The notes: generated from the sequence alone by a model not told the origin. A DNA stretch of 64,000 nt from Bacillus sp. FJAT-44742 (GCF_002797315.1 NZ_KZ454936.1:2999-66998); one strand, 5' to 3'. Counted from the stretch's first letter, positions 37,767-47,798 are shown. Made by a program: numbers and translations.

Positions 37767-39080
37767 ATGGATCGGTACTTTAATTTTAAAGAACATAACA
37801 CCAGCTACCGCCAGGAAGCGGTTGGCGGGTTAACGACATTTTTGGCCATGGCCTATATATTGTTTGTCAATCCACTGATATTGGCGGACGCAGGCATGGA
37901 TGAAGGGGCGGTTTTTACGGCAACAGCGTTAGCTGCGGCTTTAGGAACTCTTATTATGGGACTTATTGCTAAATATCCAATAGCTCTTGCACCTGGAATG
38001 GGTCTAAACGCATTTTTTGCATATACTGTCGTGCTTGGAATGGGGATTGAATGGCAGCTTGCTTTGTTCGGAGTATTTGTTTCAGGTATTATCTTCATTA
38101 TCATTTCATTATTAGGAATCAGGGAAGCTATCATTAATGCAATCCCTGCTGAGCTGAAGTATGCTGCTGCAGCTGGTATTGGTCTTTTCATCGCTTTTAT
38201 CGGCTTGAAAAATGCTGGAATCGTTGTGCCCTATGAAGCAACCGCAGTTACGCTTGGAGACATGAGCGAGGCAACAACACTGCTGGCAGCCTTTGGTCTT
38301 GTGGTAACTGTCATTTTAATGGTTAGAGGATTTCGTGGAGGAATTTTCTACGGGATGATTATCACGTCAATTGCTGGAATCATTGTTGGCTTAATTGATA
38401 TGCCAAGCCAAATAGTAGGTTCTGTACCAAGCCTGGCACCAACCTTTGGTGTCGCGATTACCAGCTTGTTTGAAGTCGAATGGACCACTACCTTAATGGT
38501 CCAGCTGTTAATCGTAATATTAACTTTCTTGTTTGTGGACTTTTTTGACACCGCTGGAACACTATATGCGGTAGCAAACCAAGCCGGTTTTGTAAAAAAT
38601 AATAAGCTTCCTAGAGCTGGTAAAGCTTTGCTGTCTGACTCTTCTGCTTCATCTATTGGAGCACTGCTTGGAACATCAACAACAACAGCTTATATTGAAT
38701 CATCGGCAGGTGTGGCTGCCGGAGGGAAAACCGGGTTCGCATCAGTCGTGACAGCTGGATTATTCTTGATTGCTATGTTCTTTTCACCGCTATTAGCTGT
38801 GGTAACAGAGGAAGTAACATCTGCTGCATTAATTATTGTAGGAGTGTTAATGGCAGCTTCCCTTGGCCTTATCGATTGGAAGAAGCTTGAAATTGCTGTT
38901 CCGGCTTTTCTAACGGTTGTCGCCATGCCATTAACCTACAGCATTGCAAACGGAATTGCCCTTGGTTTTCTTTTCTACCCAATTACGATGGTAATGAAAG
39001 GACGTACAAAGGAAGTTCACCCTATCATGTTTTTACTGTTCTTTGTTTTCCTTGCTTACTTTATCTTTCTTGGAGAATAA
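37767..39080 (+). CDS. pbuG: NCS2 hypoxanthine/guanine permease (PbuG type)
   Basis: 437 aa with about twelve membrane segments. Typical AzgA-type NCS2 motifs: GLTTFLAMAYILFVNP near residues 21-36, APGMGLNAFFAYTVV near 73-87, FVDFFDTAGTLYAVA near 256-270 and GTSTTTAYIESSAGVAAGGKTG near 300-321. It imports hypoxanthine or guanine. The guanine riboswitch and the place after guaA match B. subtilis pbuG. Confidence 0.94.
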   Translation: MDRYFNFKEHNTSYRQEAVGGLTTFLAMAYILFVNPLILADAGMDEGAVFTATALAAALGTLIMGLIAKYPIALAPGMGLNAFFAYTVVLGMGIEWQLALFGVFVSGIIFIIISLLGIREAIINAIPAELKYAAAAGIGLFIAFIGLKNAGIVVPYEATAVTLGDMSEATTLLAAFGLVVTVILMVRGFRGGIFYGMIITSIAGIIVGLIDMPSQIVGSVPSLAPTFGVAITSLFEVEWTTTLMVQLLIVILTFLFVDFFDTAGTLYAVANQAGFVKNNKLPRAGKALLSDSSASSIGALLGTSTTTAYIESSAGVAAGGKTGFASVVTAGLFLIAMFFSPLLAVVTEEVTSAALIIVGVLMAASLGLIDWKKLEIAVPAFLTVVAMPLTYSIANGIALGFLFYPITMVMKGRTKEVHPIMFLLFFVFLAYFIFLGE

Positions 39081-39091
39081 ATGAAATGCCT

Positions 39092-39127
39092 GCCTGCTTT
39101 CCCTTATTGAGGAAGCAGGCCTTTTTG
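39092..39127 (+). terminator. Terminator after pbuG
   Basis: GCCTGCTT-TCC and GG-AAGCAGGC form a hairpin followed by CTTTTT, 12 bases past the stop. Confidence 0.85.
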
Positions 39128-39216
39128 TATCTTGATAAAATGTTCAATTCAGGTGAGGGGAAGAAGGGGAGGACAACCTTGAAATTTGAGCATCTCACTA
39201 TGTACAAAGGAATGCT

Positions 39217-39663
39217 TCACAGCAGACCGAAAAAGTCAGTCATAAACATAAGAAATAAAATGGCAGCAAAAAAGAACATTTGACTTACTGTGTAAAGGCA
39301 GGCTTTTGGATGAGACGCGTATTTCCACTCCATCACCGCTCGAACACTTTCAACCAGAAAGTAGTAGCCCAAAGGTATAATCAAAGGTGAGTGCAGCCAG
39401 GTGAGCTCTGCAGGCTGCTTTGTTGGTTCTCGTCCGTTATAAGCCGTGACAAGCACACTCAATGCTAACAGACCAAGAAAGGTGAATTGGAGAAAAGAGT
39501 CGATCTTCTTATGAGTTTCGTTGACATAGTCATTGGTAAACCACGGTTTCTTCTTCAGGTTAAGCCATTTTCTCATACCTGCATTAAAGGTTAGAAACAG
39601 CAGGCTAATACCACTTAAAAGAATAATCAAATTTACCCAAAATAATAGATCCGTGCCATACAT
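39217..39663 (-). CDS. Small membrane protein of the DUF4181 type
   Basis: 148 aa with four hydrophobic segments. Conserved-looking core: RKWLNLKKKPWFTNDYVNETHKKID in sections near residues 31-55, and LVESVRAVMEWKYASHPK near 103-120, as in DUF4181 proteins of Bacilli. ATG 39663 is chosen for its GGAGAGGG site; TTG 39717 has none. It marks the left edge of the accessory region. Function unknown. Confidence 0.78.
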   Translation of the reverse strand: MYGTDLLFWVNLIILLSGISLLFLTFNAGMRKWLNLKKKPWFTNDYVNETHKKIDSFLQFTFLGLLALSVLVTAYNGREPTKQPAELTWLHSPLIIPLGYYFLVESVRAVMEWKYASHPKACLYTVSQMFFFAAILFLMFMTDFFGLL

Positions 39664-39861
39664 AAACAATTTTCCCTCTCCATCATCTCGTAGAATAATC
39701 TTCAACCAGTGTAACAAGAAAAAAATAGATAAAAAAGAAATAAAAGGAATAAAAAAGCGCTGTTTCTCTTTTTAAAATCCATATATTTATTTTTTTACTA
39801 ATGCTAGAAGTGAAGAGAAAATAAAAAGTTTTAAAAAATAAAAAGAAGGGTAGAATAAATG

Positions 39862-39890
39862 TTGACTTATGTCGAAAACCTTGTTATATT
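39862..39890 (+). promoter_or_regulatory. SigA promoter of tRNA-Ala
   Basis: TTGACT, 17 bases, TATATT. It lies about 75 bases before the tRNA and fits a stable RNA promoter. Confidence 0.75.
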
Positions 39891-39966
39891 TTAGAAACAT
39901 TCTTCTTGCGAGATAATATAACAGAGAACGCAAATGATCTGAATCTCATCATATAATGAGAAAAAT

Positions 39967-40042
39967 GGGGCATTAGCTCAGCTGGGAGAGCGCCACACTG
40001 GCAGTGTGGAGGTCAGCGGTTCGAGCCCGCTATGCTCCACCA
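39967..40042 (+). tRNA. tRNA-Ala (GGC)
   Basis: 76 nt with encoded CCA. The acceptor GGGGCAT pairs with ATGCTCC and contains the G3-U70 wobble that identifies alanine tRNAs. The anticodon loop CTGGCAG gives GGC. A terminator follows within 50 bases, so it is a single-gene unit. It lies at the left edge of the region absent between pbuG and yebE in B. subtilis. Confidence 0.96.
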
Positions 40043-40087
40043 ATACTAATGAACATTCTTGAATACAGCAAGTTGAATTTATGAAAC

Positions 40088-40120
40088 CACGCAGTTCTCC
40101 AATCGGGGGGCTGCGTTTTA
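40088..40120 (+). terminator. Terminator after tRNA-Ala
   Basis: ACGCAGTTCTCC-AATC-GGGGGGCTGCGT hairpin followed by TTTATT. Confidence 0.8.
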
Positions 40121-40310
40121 TTATGGATACGGGTGTGGCCATTCTGCACCTGTATTTTTTTGTAGTTTAATAATTTTAGTTCAGTATAAATAAAGCGCTT
40201 CCCTTATTCATTGATAGATGCCCTTAAGAGGCCTTACAATATAGGTGAGTCTGTAAGGAGTGGAAAAAGAGAGAAATGCATACAAATACGAGGAAAACTG
40301 GAGGCGTATG

Positions 40311-41303
40311 ATGAATTCTTTCAAAGCATTAGTTGTGGATAAAAGCGGAGATGAAGAGGTAAGTGTCAACGTAAAAGAGCTCCAACAAGATGACCTTCCT
40401 GCAGGTGATGTACTTATTAAAGTCCATTATTCCAGTGTGAACTTTAAAGACGGACTTGCTGCAACCAAAAATGGAAACATCGTATCCAGTTATCCGATGG
40501 TGCCCGGCATTGATCTTGCCGGAGTCGTAGAGTCATCGGATAGCAGCTCATTTTCTAAAGGTGATAAGGTCATTGTAACAAGCTACGATCTTGGCGTGGA
40601 TCATTTCGGCGGATACAGTGAGTACGCAAGAGTTCCATCGGAATGGGTAGTGCCGCTGCCTCAAGGTCTATCCTTAAAAGAAGCAATGATTTTTGGCACA
40701 GCTGGATTTACTGCAGGGCTGTCTGTCATTAGGCTTCAAGAGGAAGGTGTTACTCCTGAAGATGGGCCGGTTCTAGTATCAGGAGCTACCGGAGGAGTCG
40801 GAAGCATGGCTGTCGCTATGCTTGCTAAGCTTGGATATGAGGTGGTAGCAAGCACAGGCAAAGAATCAGAACATAATTATTTAAAAGAACTGGGAGCATC
40901 TGAAATTGTATCTCGTGAAGAGCTCAACCCTGAAAAAATCAGGCCCCTTGATAAACAAAGATGGGCAGGAGCTGTCGACCCTGTTGGCGGGGAGACATTG
41001 TCTTATATTTTAAGCACCGTAAAGTATGGTGGGGCAGTCGCGGTAAGTGGATTGACTGGAGGCACAAAGGTACCGACGAGTGTGTTTCCTTTCATTTTGC
41101 GAGGCGTAAATCTAGTTGGAATAGATTCGGTGCATTGTCCAATGGAACGTCGTAAGAACGTATGGGAACGTCTGGCAGGCGACCTTAAGGTAGAAGATTT
41201 GCTTGAAACCATAGAGGATACAATTACTCTTGAAGAACTGCCTGACACGTTATCAGAGATTTTACAAGCAAAGGTAAGAGGAAGAAAAGTGGTAGAGCTA
41301 TAA
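40311..41303 (+). CDS. YhdH/YhfP-type quinone oxidoreductase (MDR superfamily)
   Basis: 330 aa, zinc-free medium-chain dehydrogenase/reductase. Conserved stretches are SSVNFKDGLAATKNGNIV (about 40-57), PGIDLAGVV (about 64-72), FGTAGFTAGLSVI near 125-137 and the NADPH loop VLVSGATGGVGSMAVAMLAKLG near 151-172. Members reduce acryloyl-CoA or other activated double bonds. GGAGG precedes ATG 40308 by three bases and ATG 40311 by six; the latter fits better. Confidence 0.88.
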   Translation: MNSFKALVVDKSGDEEVSVNVKELQQDDLPAGDVLIKVHYSSVNFKDGLAATKNGNIVSSYPMVPGIDLAGVVESSDSSSFSKGDKVIVTSYDLGVDHFGGYSEYARVPSEWVVPLPQGLSLKEAMIFGTAGFTAGLSVIRLQEEGVTPEDGPVLVSGATGGVGSMAVAMLAKLGYEVVASTGKESEHNYLKELGASEIVSREELNPEKIRPLDKQRWAGAVDPVGGETLSYILSTVKYGGAVAVSGLTGGTKVPTSVFPFILRGVNLVGIDSVHCPMERRKNVWERLAGDLKVEDLLETIEDTITLEELPDTLSEILQAKVRGRKVVEL

Positions 41304-41316
41304 TCTAAGAGCAGGG

Positions 41317-41348
41317 CTGCAGCCATAGAGAGTGGCTGCAGTTTTTTT
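41317..41348 (+). terminator. Terminator after the YhfP-like gene
   Basis: CTGCAGCCA / TGGCTGCAG with a 7-nt loop, followed by seven T. Confidence 0.88.
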
Positions 41349-41560
41349 ATGGGTGCTTGTGCCTTAGTAGAGAGCGTGAAGAAGGGAGACCGGGAGCTGG
41401 AGGATAAGAAGCTCGGGTTTTGATATAAATTTGATTGTATTTAGCATTTGATTTTACATATTTTTTTGCTGTTCCTTAAGCCAGACAAATCTTTGAAAAC
41501 CGAAATCAACAACAAAGACATCTGTTGGTTCTCGGGTCTCTACCTTTTATTTTAACTACT

Positions 41561-42409
41561 CTATTTTTTCCTTACTGTCATCCATATCTCACTTTTATTC
41601 TCTTTACTCGCAAGTATTTCCGGCCCCTCTACATGCTCGTATCCAGAGGAAGGAAACCATTCCGAATAGATTCTTCCCCAGGCATCTTGCACTTTATCCC
41701 AATCGCCCTCCACCTCAAACACCGCCCAAGTATTCTTCTGAATCTCAAGCTCTTCCAAATTTTCTGGGCATTGTTTCGTTGTAGCAGCTGCAATGTAGTA
41801 ATCCAGTTCGCCATGTTGACTTCGTTCCTCAGAAAAATTCGCACATACATTGATGATCCCTCTAGGTTCTAATTCAGATAAGCTTTCAATTTGTGAATAT
41901 GTTTTATCACTAATAGACTCCCACATCCCCGATATTTCAGGGTTTGTACCTGCAGGCACCAGTGTAATCCTATTTTTCCAACCTGCCACTCGAAATGCAC
42001 CTTTCTCCTCAACTCTGTAATTCAATTCTGTTCCTCCTTTTATTGTTAGTTGGAAGGTCATTTGTGGAAAAGCTTTGAGTGAATGGGCATGGAGGCGCGC
42101 CTCTGTCGGAGTAACTCCATGAAGGCTTTGAAAGGCTCTTGTAAAGGCATCTGGTGAATGATAGCCATATTTCATTGCTATATCTATCACCTTTTCATTG
42201 CTATTCTTCAAATCAAAAGCAGCATGTGTCAGTCGACGTCGTCTGATATATTCTGAAAGTGACACGCCAGCCAGGAACGAAAACATTCTTTTAAAGTGGT
42301 ATTCCGAACATTGTGCAATTCTTGACACTTCTTGAAAATCGATTTCATGCATCAAATTATCTTCAATATAGCTTATTGCTCCATTCATATTTTCCAGTGA
42401 ATCCATCAT
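41561..42409 (-). CDS. AraC-family regulator with GyrI-like effector domain
   Basis: About 282 aa. The N-terminal double helix-turn-helix contains [20 protein letters not shown] and [20 protein letters not shown] (residues about 23-92). A GyrI-like small-molecule domain follows and ends [17 protein letters not shown]. This layout is typical of multidrug or stress sensors. Three consecutive ATGs (42412, 42409, 42406) follow GGGAGG; 42409 has the best spacing. The frame stays open upstream but without a ribosome site. Confidence 0.88.
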   Translation of the reverse strand: MMDSLENMNGAISYIEDNLMHEIDFQEVSRIAQCSEYHFKRMFSFLAGVSLSEYIRRRRLTHAAFDLKNSNEKVIDIAMKYGYHSPDAFTRAFQSLHGVTPTEARLHAHSLKAFPQMTFQLTIKGGTELNYRVEEKGAFRVAGWKNRITLVPAGTNPEISGMWESISDKTYSQIESLSELEPRGIINVCANFSEERSQHGELDYYIAAATTKQCPENLEELEIQKNTWAVFEVEGDWDKVQDAWGRIYSEWFPSSGYEHVEGPEILASKENKSEIWMTVRKK

Positions 42410-42412
42410 CAT

Positions 42413-42893
42413 GACCTCCCTTTCAACAATAGAATAACAATTATGGTTCAATGGACCCCGACTATTGGTGCACATTTCTGCAGGATTGCTGTGAAGTCTA
42501 TTATGATACTGCTCTTTACAAACAATAAAACCATTACACTCGTTCATAATAGATGTTTATCCAGGCATATTGCCAGGTGACTTTTTTTATTTGAGCTTAT
42601 TTATTGGTAGTCTGAATCGGATTATTTGTCCTTGCTTCTGTTGTTTCATTTTAGCGTTCTAAGCTTAATGTCCACAATAAGAACATTCTCTTACAAATAC
42701 GACGTAAATGGTATCTCCAGCTGCTACGAATGCCCATTATTTATACCACTTTGCTGATAAACAAACTGTCAAAACCTACATTGAATAAAAGCCATATACA
42801 TCCTGAAAAACATGTTTGCAGGATGAAAATCGGGTATAGGACAGTAAGAGTATTTACCAACTCGAGTATTACAGCGTGTAAGGAGGAAAAAGC
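42413..42893. other. Divergent intergenic stretch
   Basis: About 480 bases between the AraC gene and the M20 amidohydrolase. It should hold both promoters. I see no convincing gene or RNA structure. Confidence 0.55.
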
Positions 42894-44090
42894 ATGAGTC
42901 TGGAAATCAAAGGGCTTGGGAAAGAAATAGAAGACAAACTCATAGAATACAGACGTTACTTTCACGAAAACCCAGAATTAAGCCAAGAGGAAGAGCATAC
43001 CTCAAAAACGATTCAGGAATTTTTAGACGAGCATGACATCCCGTATGAAACTGGGTTTGCCACCCATGGTATCCTGGCGATTATTGAGGGAGAAAAGGAA
43101 GGGAAAACGATCGCTCTTCGAGGGGATATGGATGCATTGCCTATCGATGAAAAAACCGGACTCCCTTACGCTTCAAAGAAGGAGGGGGTCATGCATGCGT
43201 GTGGGCATGATGCTCATACTGCGATGTTGATGGGGGTTGCGCTTATCTTAAAAAAGAAGCAGGATAAGCTGCCCGGCAAGGTTCTCCTTGTCTTTCAGCC
43301 AGCGGAGGAGCTTTCCCCTATCGGAGGCGCTGAAGATATGATGAAAGACGGGGTGTTTTCTAAACACAAGCCTGATGCCATCTTTGCCCAACACGCTCAG
43401 CCGGAATTGGAAGTGGGAGAGGTAGGGGTGCTTTCTGGACCCGTTCAAGCGAACTCTGACCGCTTTAAGATAACTATTAAAGGCGAAGGAGGGCATGCCA
43501 GCAAGCCTCATCAAGGAAAGGATGCAATTGTGGTTGCAGGACAAGTGATTAGTGACCTGCAAACCATTATCAGCCGCAGCGTGGACCCTTTAGAGTCTGC
43601 TGTGCTGACTCTTGGAGAAATTCACGGTGGGAAACGCTATAACGTTCTTCCTGGTGAAGTAACCATAGAAGGAACACTTCGCACGTATAAAGATGATGTA
43701 AAAGAAACAGCAAGAAGCCGAATGGAAGACATTCTCTCAGGCCTTGAAGAAGCAATGGGGGTGACAATTCAGCTGGAATATCTAGATGGATATCCTGCAG
43801 TGGTCAACTCCAAAGAATGGGAAGAGACATTGCGTTCTTCCGTAGAAAAAATTGTAGGGCAAAAATCAATGCCAGAAGTAAAGCCGAGCCTTGGTGGAGA
43901 GGACTTTGGTCGGTTTTTAGAAGAATATCCTGGCTTCTTTTATTGGATTGGCACAGCCATTCCTGGAAGGGAAAGACAGAAGCCTCTTCATGATGAGGAA
44001 TTTGAATTTAACGAGGATACGTTAGTACCAGGGACAGAAATCATGGCCCAGCTTGCAGTGGATGCCTTGGAAAACCTGGCACAGGAGTAA
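42894..44090 (+). CDS. M20-family amidohydrolase
   Basis: 398 aa, M20D type (hippurate, indoleacetyl-amino acid or N-acetyl amino acid hydrolases). Metal-site motifs: LRGDMDALPIDE (about 76-87), HACGHDAHTAMLMG (about 102-115), QPAEE (about 138-142) and LGGEDFGRFLE (about 341-351). The lid domain includes GGHASKPHQGKDAI near 202-215. AAGGAGG precedes the ATG. The substrate is probably an N-acylated amino acid; which one is unknown. Confidence 0.9.
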   Translation: MSLEIKGLGKEIEDKLIEYRRYFHENPELSQEEEHTSKTIQEFLDEHDIPYETGFATHGILAIIEGEKEGKTIALRGDMDALPIDEKTGLPYASKKEGVMHACGHDAHTAMLMGVALILKKKQDKLPGKVLLVFQPAEELSPIGGAEDMMKDGVFSKHKPDAIFAQHAQPELEVGEVGVLSGPVQANSDRFKITIKGEGGHASKPHQGKDAIVVAGQVISDLQTIISRSVDPLESAVLTLGEIHGGKRYNVLPGEVTIEGTLRTYKDDVKETARSRMEDILSGLEEAMGVTIQLEYLDGYPAVVNSKEWEETLRSSVEKIVGQKSMPEVKPSLGGEDFGRFLEEYPGFFYWIGTAIPGRERQKPLHDEEFEFNEDTLVPGTEIMAQLAVDALENLAQE

Positions 44091-44095
44091 TGTCA

Positions 44096-44127
44096 AAAAG
44101 GACTTCGCGACGAGCGAAGTCCTTTTT
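44096..44127. terminator. Bidirectional terminator
   Basis: AAAAGGACTTCGC / GCGAAGTCCTTTT, 13-bp perfect stem with a 5-nt loop, A-tract left and T-tract right. It separates the M20 gene from the converging dehydrogenase. Confidence 0.92.
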
Positions 44128-44134
44128 TCAATCA

Positions 44135-45214
44135 TTACTCATTTTTGAATTTTTCTTCAAGGACACGGCAAAGCTCGGTTCCAACGGCGCTAGTCGAAGC
44201 CTCGCCCCCTAAATCAGGAGTATTTGCTTTTTTCTCAGTTAGTACAGTTTCGATTGCTTCCAAAACGCGTGCACCCCAGTCTTCGTGACCAAAGTGGTCT
44301 AAAATCTGACTGACTGACCAAACGGCAGCCAGAGGATTTGCAATTCCTTTTCCGGCAATGTCAGGAGCAGAACCGTGAACAGGCTCAAACATGGATGGGT
44401 AATTTCGTTCCGGGTTAATATTTGCACCGGCAGCCAGACCAAGCCCTCCGGCTAAGCCTGCCCCTAAATCTGTTACGATATCTCCAAACAGGTTGGAAGT
44501 GACAACGATTTCAAATCTTCCGGGATCAGTGACAAAGAACATGGCGGCTGCATCAACCAAATAAGAATAGGTGGTGACTTCCGGATAATCCTGACTTACT
44601 TCTTCAAACACTTCATCCCAGAATACCATCGAGTAATTGAGGGCATTCCCTTTGCTTATGCTTGTTAATGACTTACCGGATTCTTTCGCAATTTCAAAAG
44701 CATGACGGATAATTCTTTCCGTTCCTTTTCGGGAAAAGACCCCAGTTTGCAGAACCACTTCTTCAGGCTTTCCTTTAAAAAGCCAGTCGCCGGCACCGGC
44801 ATACTCGCCTTCACTATTTTCACGTACAACGAGCATATCGATGTTTCTGAGCTTTGGATCGTCCTTTAACGGAGTGGATGAGCCATTTAATAGTTTTATA
44901 GGGCGGAGGTTCACATACTGATCAAAGCCTTTTCTTATTTTCAACAAAAGATCCCATAAAGAAATATGATCAGGAACACCTGGAAATCCAACAGCTCCTA
45001 AATAGATCGCATCAAAGTCCTTTAATTTTTCAATGCCGTCCTCATCCATCATTTTTCCGTTTTCCGTGTAATATTCACAACCCCATGGGAAGCTTTCAAA
45101 CGAAAATGACAGGGAAGGATCTAACTCTTCAATCGTTTTTAACACCTTAAGCCCTTCAGTGGTCACTTCTGGTCCAATACCATCCCCTGGTATCACTGCA
45201 ATACGGTATGTCAT
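44135..45214 (-). CDS. Tartrate/isopropylmalate-type dehydrogenase
   Basis: 359 aa of the isocitrate/isopropylmalate dehydrogenase family. It has IAVIPGDGIGPEVTTEGLKVL at the N-terminus (about 5-25), LGAVGFPGVPDHISLWDLLLKIRKG across residues 72-96, VRENSEGEYAGAG (about 127-139), VTSNLFGDIVTDLGAGLAGG near 235-254 and EPVHGSAPDIAGKGIANP near 275-292. LWDLLLKIRKGFDQYVNLRP is more like tartrate or D-malate dehydrogenases (TtuC, YcsA) than LeuB. The product would be an oxo acid such as oxaloglycolate or pyruvate. Confidence 0.87.
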   Translation of the reverse strand: MTYRIAVIPGDGIGPEVTTEGLKVLKTIEELDPSLSFSFESFPWGCEYYTENGKMMDEDGIEKLKDFDAIYLGAVGFPGVPDHISLWDLLLKIRKGFDQYVNLRPIKLLNGSSTPLKDDPKLRNIDMLVVRENSEGEYAGAGDWLFKGKPEEVVLQTGVFSRKGTERIIRHAFEIAKESGKSLTSISKGNALNYSMVFWDEVFEEVSQDYPEVTTYSYLVDAAAMFFVTDPGRFEIVVTSNLFGDIVTDLGAGLAGGLGLAAGANINPERNYPSMFEPVHGSAPDIAGKGIANPLAAVWSVSQILDHFGHEDWGARVLEAIETVLTEKKANTPDLGGEASTSAVGTELCRVLEEKFKNE

Positions 45215-45350
45215 ACAATCAACTCCTGCTATGTATAGATTATAAAGCGAAATGTCCGTGGAACGAAAATAAGACCAGGCGGACAGAACCTAGTCTTATT
45301 TTACTTTAAACTCTATCATAAAAGCGAATTCAAATGTAAACGATTAAAAT

Positions 45351-46721
45351 TTAAGCAGATGCTAACACTTCTTTTACCGTCTCAGTAAAGGTTTCAAGCA
45401 TGAATTTATAGTCTTCGTCGTTTAAATTCAAAGGAGGGGAAAGTGCGAGAATATTATTATAGCCGGCAACTGTATCTGACGTTTTTCCAATAATAAGTCC
45501 TTTCTTCTTGCAAGAGCCAACAATTTTGGCGAGAATCTTTTCATCTAGTGGTTCCTTGGTCTCTTTATCCTGTACAAGCTCTACCCCGGCAAGGAGACCC
45601 TTCCCTCGTATGCTTCCCACATTTGGCAAGGATTCAAGCGTCTTTAGGTCTTCGAGAAGTTTTTTGCCCAGGGTTGCAGAGTTTTCAACTAACTTTTCAT
45701 TTTCCATAATCTCCAGATTTTTCAGGGCTGCAGCACAGGCCGCTGGATTGCCGCCAAATGTGTTTACATGACGGAAGTGGTCATGCTTGTCGTCTCCTTT
45801 AAATGCTTCGTATATATCCTTGCGCACAGCAGTGGCTGAGAGCGGGAGATAGCCGCTTGTAATCCCTTTTGCCATGCTTATAATGTCCGGTTTCACATCG
45901 TAATGCATGAAACCAAACGGTTTTCCAGTTCTCCCAAAGCCGCAGATTACTTCATCAGCTATAAGAAGGGCATCGTGTTTATCGCAAATTTCTCTCACTC
46001 TTTTCATGTAATTATCATGCGGAACAAGGATGCCCCCTCCTGTAATGATTGGCTCCATTATAACCCCGGCTACTGTATCACTTAATTCCCAGGTCATCGT
46101 CCGGTCAATTTCACTCGCACACTCCAAACTGCAGGTTTCAGATTCCTTCCCAAAAGGGCAGCGGTAGCAGTCAGGTGGTGTCACTTGAAGAAAGCCTTGG
46201 GCTAGCGGTTCGTACTTGTAGCGTCTTTGGGCCTGACCGGTTGCAGCTAATGTTGCTAGCGTATTTCCGTGATAGGAACGGTAACGGGAAATAAACTTAT
46301 GTTTTCCGGGGCGTCCTGTTTGGTGGAAGTATTGACGCACAAGCTTAAACGCTGTTTCATTGGCCTCAGAGCCGCTGTTGGAGAAAAAGAACACATACTC
46401 ATCACCAAGCCATTCGTTAAGCTTTTCTGCAAGCATAATAGCAGGGACGTGACTTTGGGTTAACGGATAATAAGGCATATCCAGCATTTGTTCATAGGCA
46501 GCCTCTGCAATCTCTTTTCTTCCGTACCCAGCGTTTACACACCACAAGCCAGACATTCCATCCAGATAGCGATTACCTTCAATGTCAGTAACCCATGAGC
46601 CTATAGCATGGCCGACAATCATTGATGGGTCAGGGCTGTGGGGACGCATGCCATGCCAGATATGCTCCTGGTCTTTCTTTTGAAAATCCTCGACGTTTGT
46701 AACACTTTTATGATCAGACAT
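45351..46721 (-). CDS. Class III aminotransferase (taurine:pyruvate-like)
   Basis: 456 aa, complete PLP fold type I. SNSGSEANETAFKLVRQY near residues 114-131, RYRSYHGNTLATLAATGQAQRR near 145-166, ADEVICGFGRTG near 252-263 and the PLP lysine in ISMAKGITSGYLPLSA near 284-299. The cysteine-rich loop PDCYRCPFGKESETC is typical of the taurine--pyruvate and related omega-aminotransferase group. The amino donor is not certain. It probably shares a transcript with the hydroxyacid dehydrogenase gene about 50 bases upstream. Confidence 0.87.
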   Translation of the reverse strand: MSDHKSVTNVEDFQKKDQEHIWHGMRPHSPDPSMIVGHAIGSWVTDIEGNRYLDGMSGLWCVNAGYGRKEIAEAAYEQMLDMPYYPLTQSHVPAIMLAEKLNEWLGDEYVFFFSNSGSEANETAFKLVRQYFHQTGRPGKHKFISRYRSYHGNTLATLAATGQAQRRYKYEPLAQGFLQVTPPDCYRCPFGKESETCSLECASEIDRTMTWELSDTVAGVIMEPIITGGGILVPHDNYMKRVREICDKHDALLIADEVICGFGRTGKPFGFMHYDVKPDIISMAKGITSGYLPLSATAVRKDIYEAFKGDDKHDHFRHVNTFGGNPAACAAALKNLEIMENEKLVENSATLGKKLLEDLKTLESLPNVGSIRGKGLLAGVELVQDKETKEPLDEKILAKIVGSCKKKGLIIGKTSDTVAGYNNILALSPPLNLNDEDYKFMLETFTETVKEVLASA

Positions 46722-46770
46722 AAAAAAACCTCCAGTTTTTAAATAAGTAATTTGTTCCTGCTACACATGC

Positions 46771-47754
46771 TTATGAAGGCGCAGTTTCTTCATTGATTAA
46801 ATGTTTTGGCTGCTTTCCTTGAAGGGCAGCACGCAGATTTTTTTCAGCCAGTCGAGACATATTTAGTTCATTCTCATGAGTGGAAGAGCCAAGGTGAGGA
46901 GTGGTTACCACATTTTCCATATGCAGCAACGGGTTATCTTTCTCAACGGGCTCTTGCTGGAAAACATCCAGACCGGCAGCCTTTATTTCCCCGGCTTCCA
47001 GAGCTTCAATAAGCGCTTTTTCATCGACTGTTTCGCCTCGTGAACCGTTAATAAAAATTCCTTCCTTCTTCATTTTTTGGAAAGCCTCACGGTTCATCAA
47101 ATGTCTTGTCTCGTTGGTCAGAGGAGTCATTAAGCAGACAAAATCACTGCGCCCTAAAAGCTCATCAAAGGAGACAAACTCAGCCTCATATTGATCCTCG
47201 GCTTCGGGTTTTTGAGAACGGTTATAGTAGAGGATGTTCATATCAAAGCCGAATCTGGCACGTTTGGCAATGGCTTGTCCGATTCTCCCCATACCTATAA
47301 TGCCAAGCGTTTTATGGTGAACATCGGTTCCGAATTTTTCCTCCGGAAGAACCTTTGTCCATTCTCCATTCTTTACGTATTGATCTAGCTCGGGGATGCG
47401 GCGGGCTGTGCCCAGTAATATAGAGAAAATCGCATCAGCGGTTGTGTCAGTCAGCACACCTGGGGTATTTGTTGCCGTAATGTTACGCTTTGTAAGAGCC
47501 TCTATATCCAGGTTGTCGTAGCCAACTGAGACATTACATACAACTTTTAAGTTAGGAGCATGGCTCAATAGCTTTTCGTTTACTTCCAGTTCTACATTAA
47601 TAATTCCTTCAGCTTTTTCTAATGCTTCTTTGAAGTCAGGATTGTCCAAACCTTCCAAATCAGTAAAATAGGAAAGATTGAAATCCTTTTCTAAGTCATT
47701 TATAACAGGAGAGGATATTCGATTATAAGCGAGGACATAAGGTCTATTGCTCAC
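46771..47754 (-). CDS. D-2-hydroxyacid dehydrogenase (glycerate/hydroxypyruvate type)
   Basis: 327 aa. The NAD(P) motif LGIIGMGRIGQAIAKRARFG lies near residues 148-167. Catalytic Arg is in INGSRGETVD, Glu in DVFQQEPVEKDNP and His in TPHLGSSTHENE. NVSVGYDNLDIEALTKR near residue 74 is typical of glyoxylate/hydroxypyruvate reductases. First gene of the minus-strand pair, next to an operator-like inverted repeat at 47784. Confidence 0.9.
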   Translation of the reverse strand: MSNRPYVLAYNRISSPVINDLEKDFNLSYFTDLEGLDNPDFKEALEKAEGIINVELEVNEKLLSHAPNLKVVCNVSVGYDNLDIEALTKRNITATNTPGVLTDTTADAIFSILLGTARRIPELDQYVKNGEWTKVLPEEKFGTDVHHKTLGIIGMGRIGQAIAKRARFGFDMNILYYNRSQKPEAEDQYEAEFVSFDELLGRSDFVCLMTPLTNETRHLMNREAFQKMKKEGIFINGSRGETVDEKALIEALEAGEIKAAGLDVFQQEPVEKDNPLLHMENVVTTPHLGSSTHENELNMSRLAEKNLRAALQGKQPKHLINEETAPS

Positions 47755-47783
47755 ATGTCTTCACTCCTTTCACAAGGCTATAA

Positions 47784-47798
47784 TGTCGACAAACGACA
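47784..47798. promoter_or_regulatory. TGTCG-N5-CGACA inverted repeat
   Basis: Lies about 30 bases before the hydroxyacid dehydrogenase start. It shares TGTCGACA with the palindrome at 47959, suggesting a second site for the same regulator. Confidence 0.5.

Noticed and set aside
39967-40042. tRNA-Ala as an integration site of a genomic island
   Set aside because: No integrase gene and no repeat of the tRNA 3' end was seen near the right edge of the accessory block, so I do not call an island or attachment site.
40334-40342. Isolated perfect DnaA box TGTGGATAA
   Set aside because: A single copy inside the YhfP-like gene, about the number expected by chance, with no neighbours.
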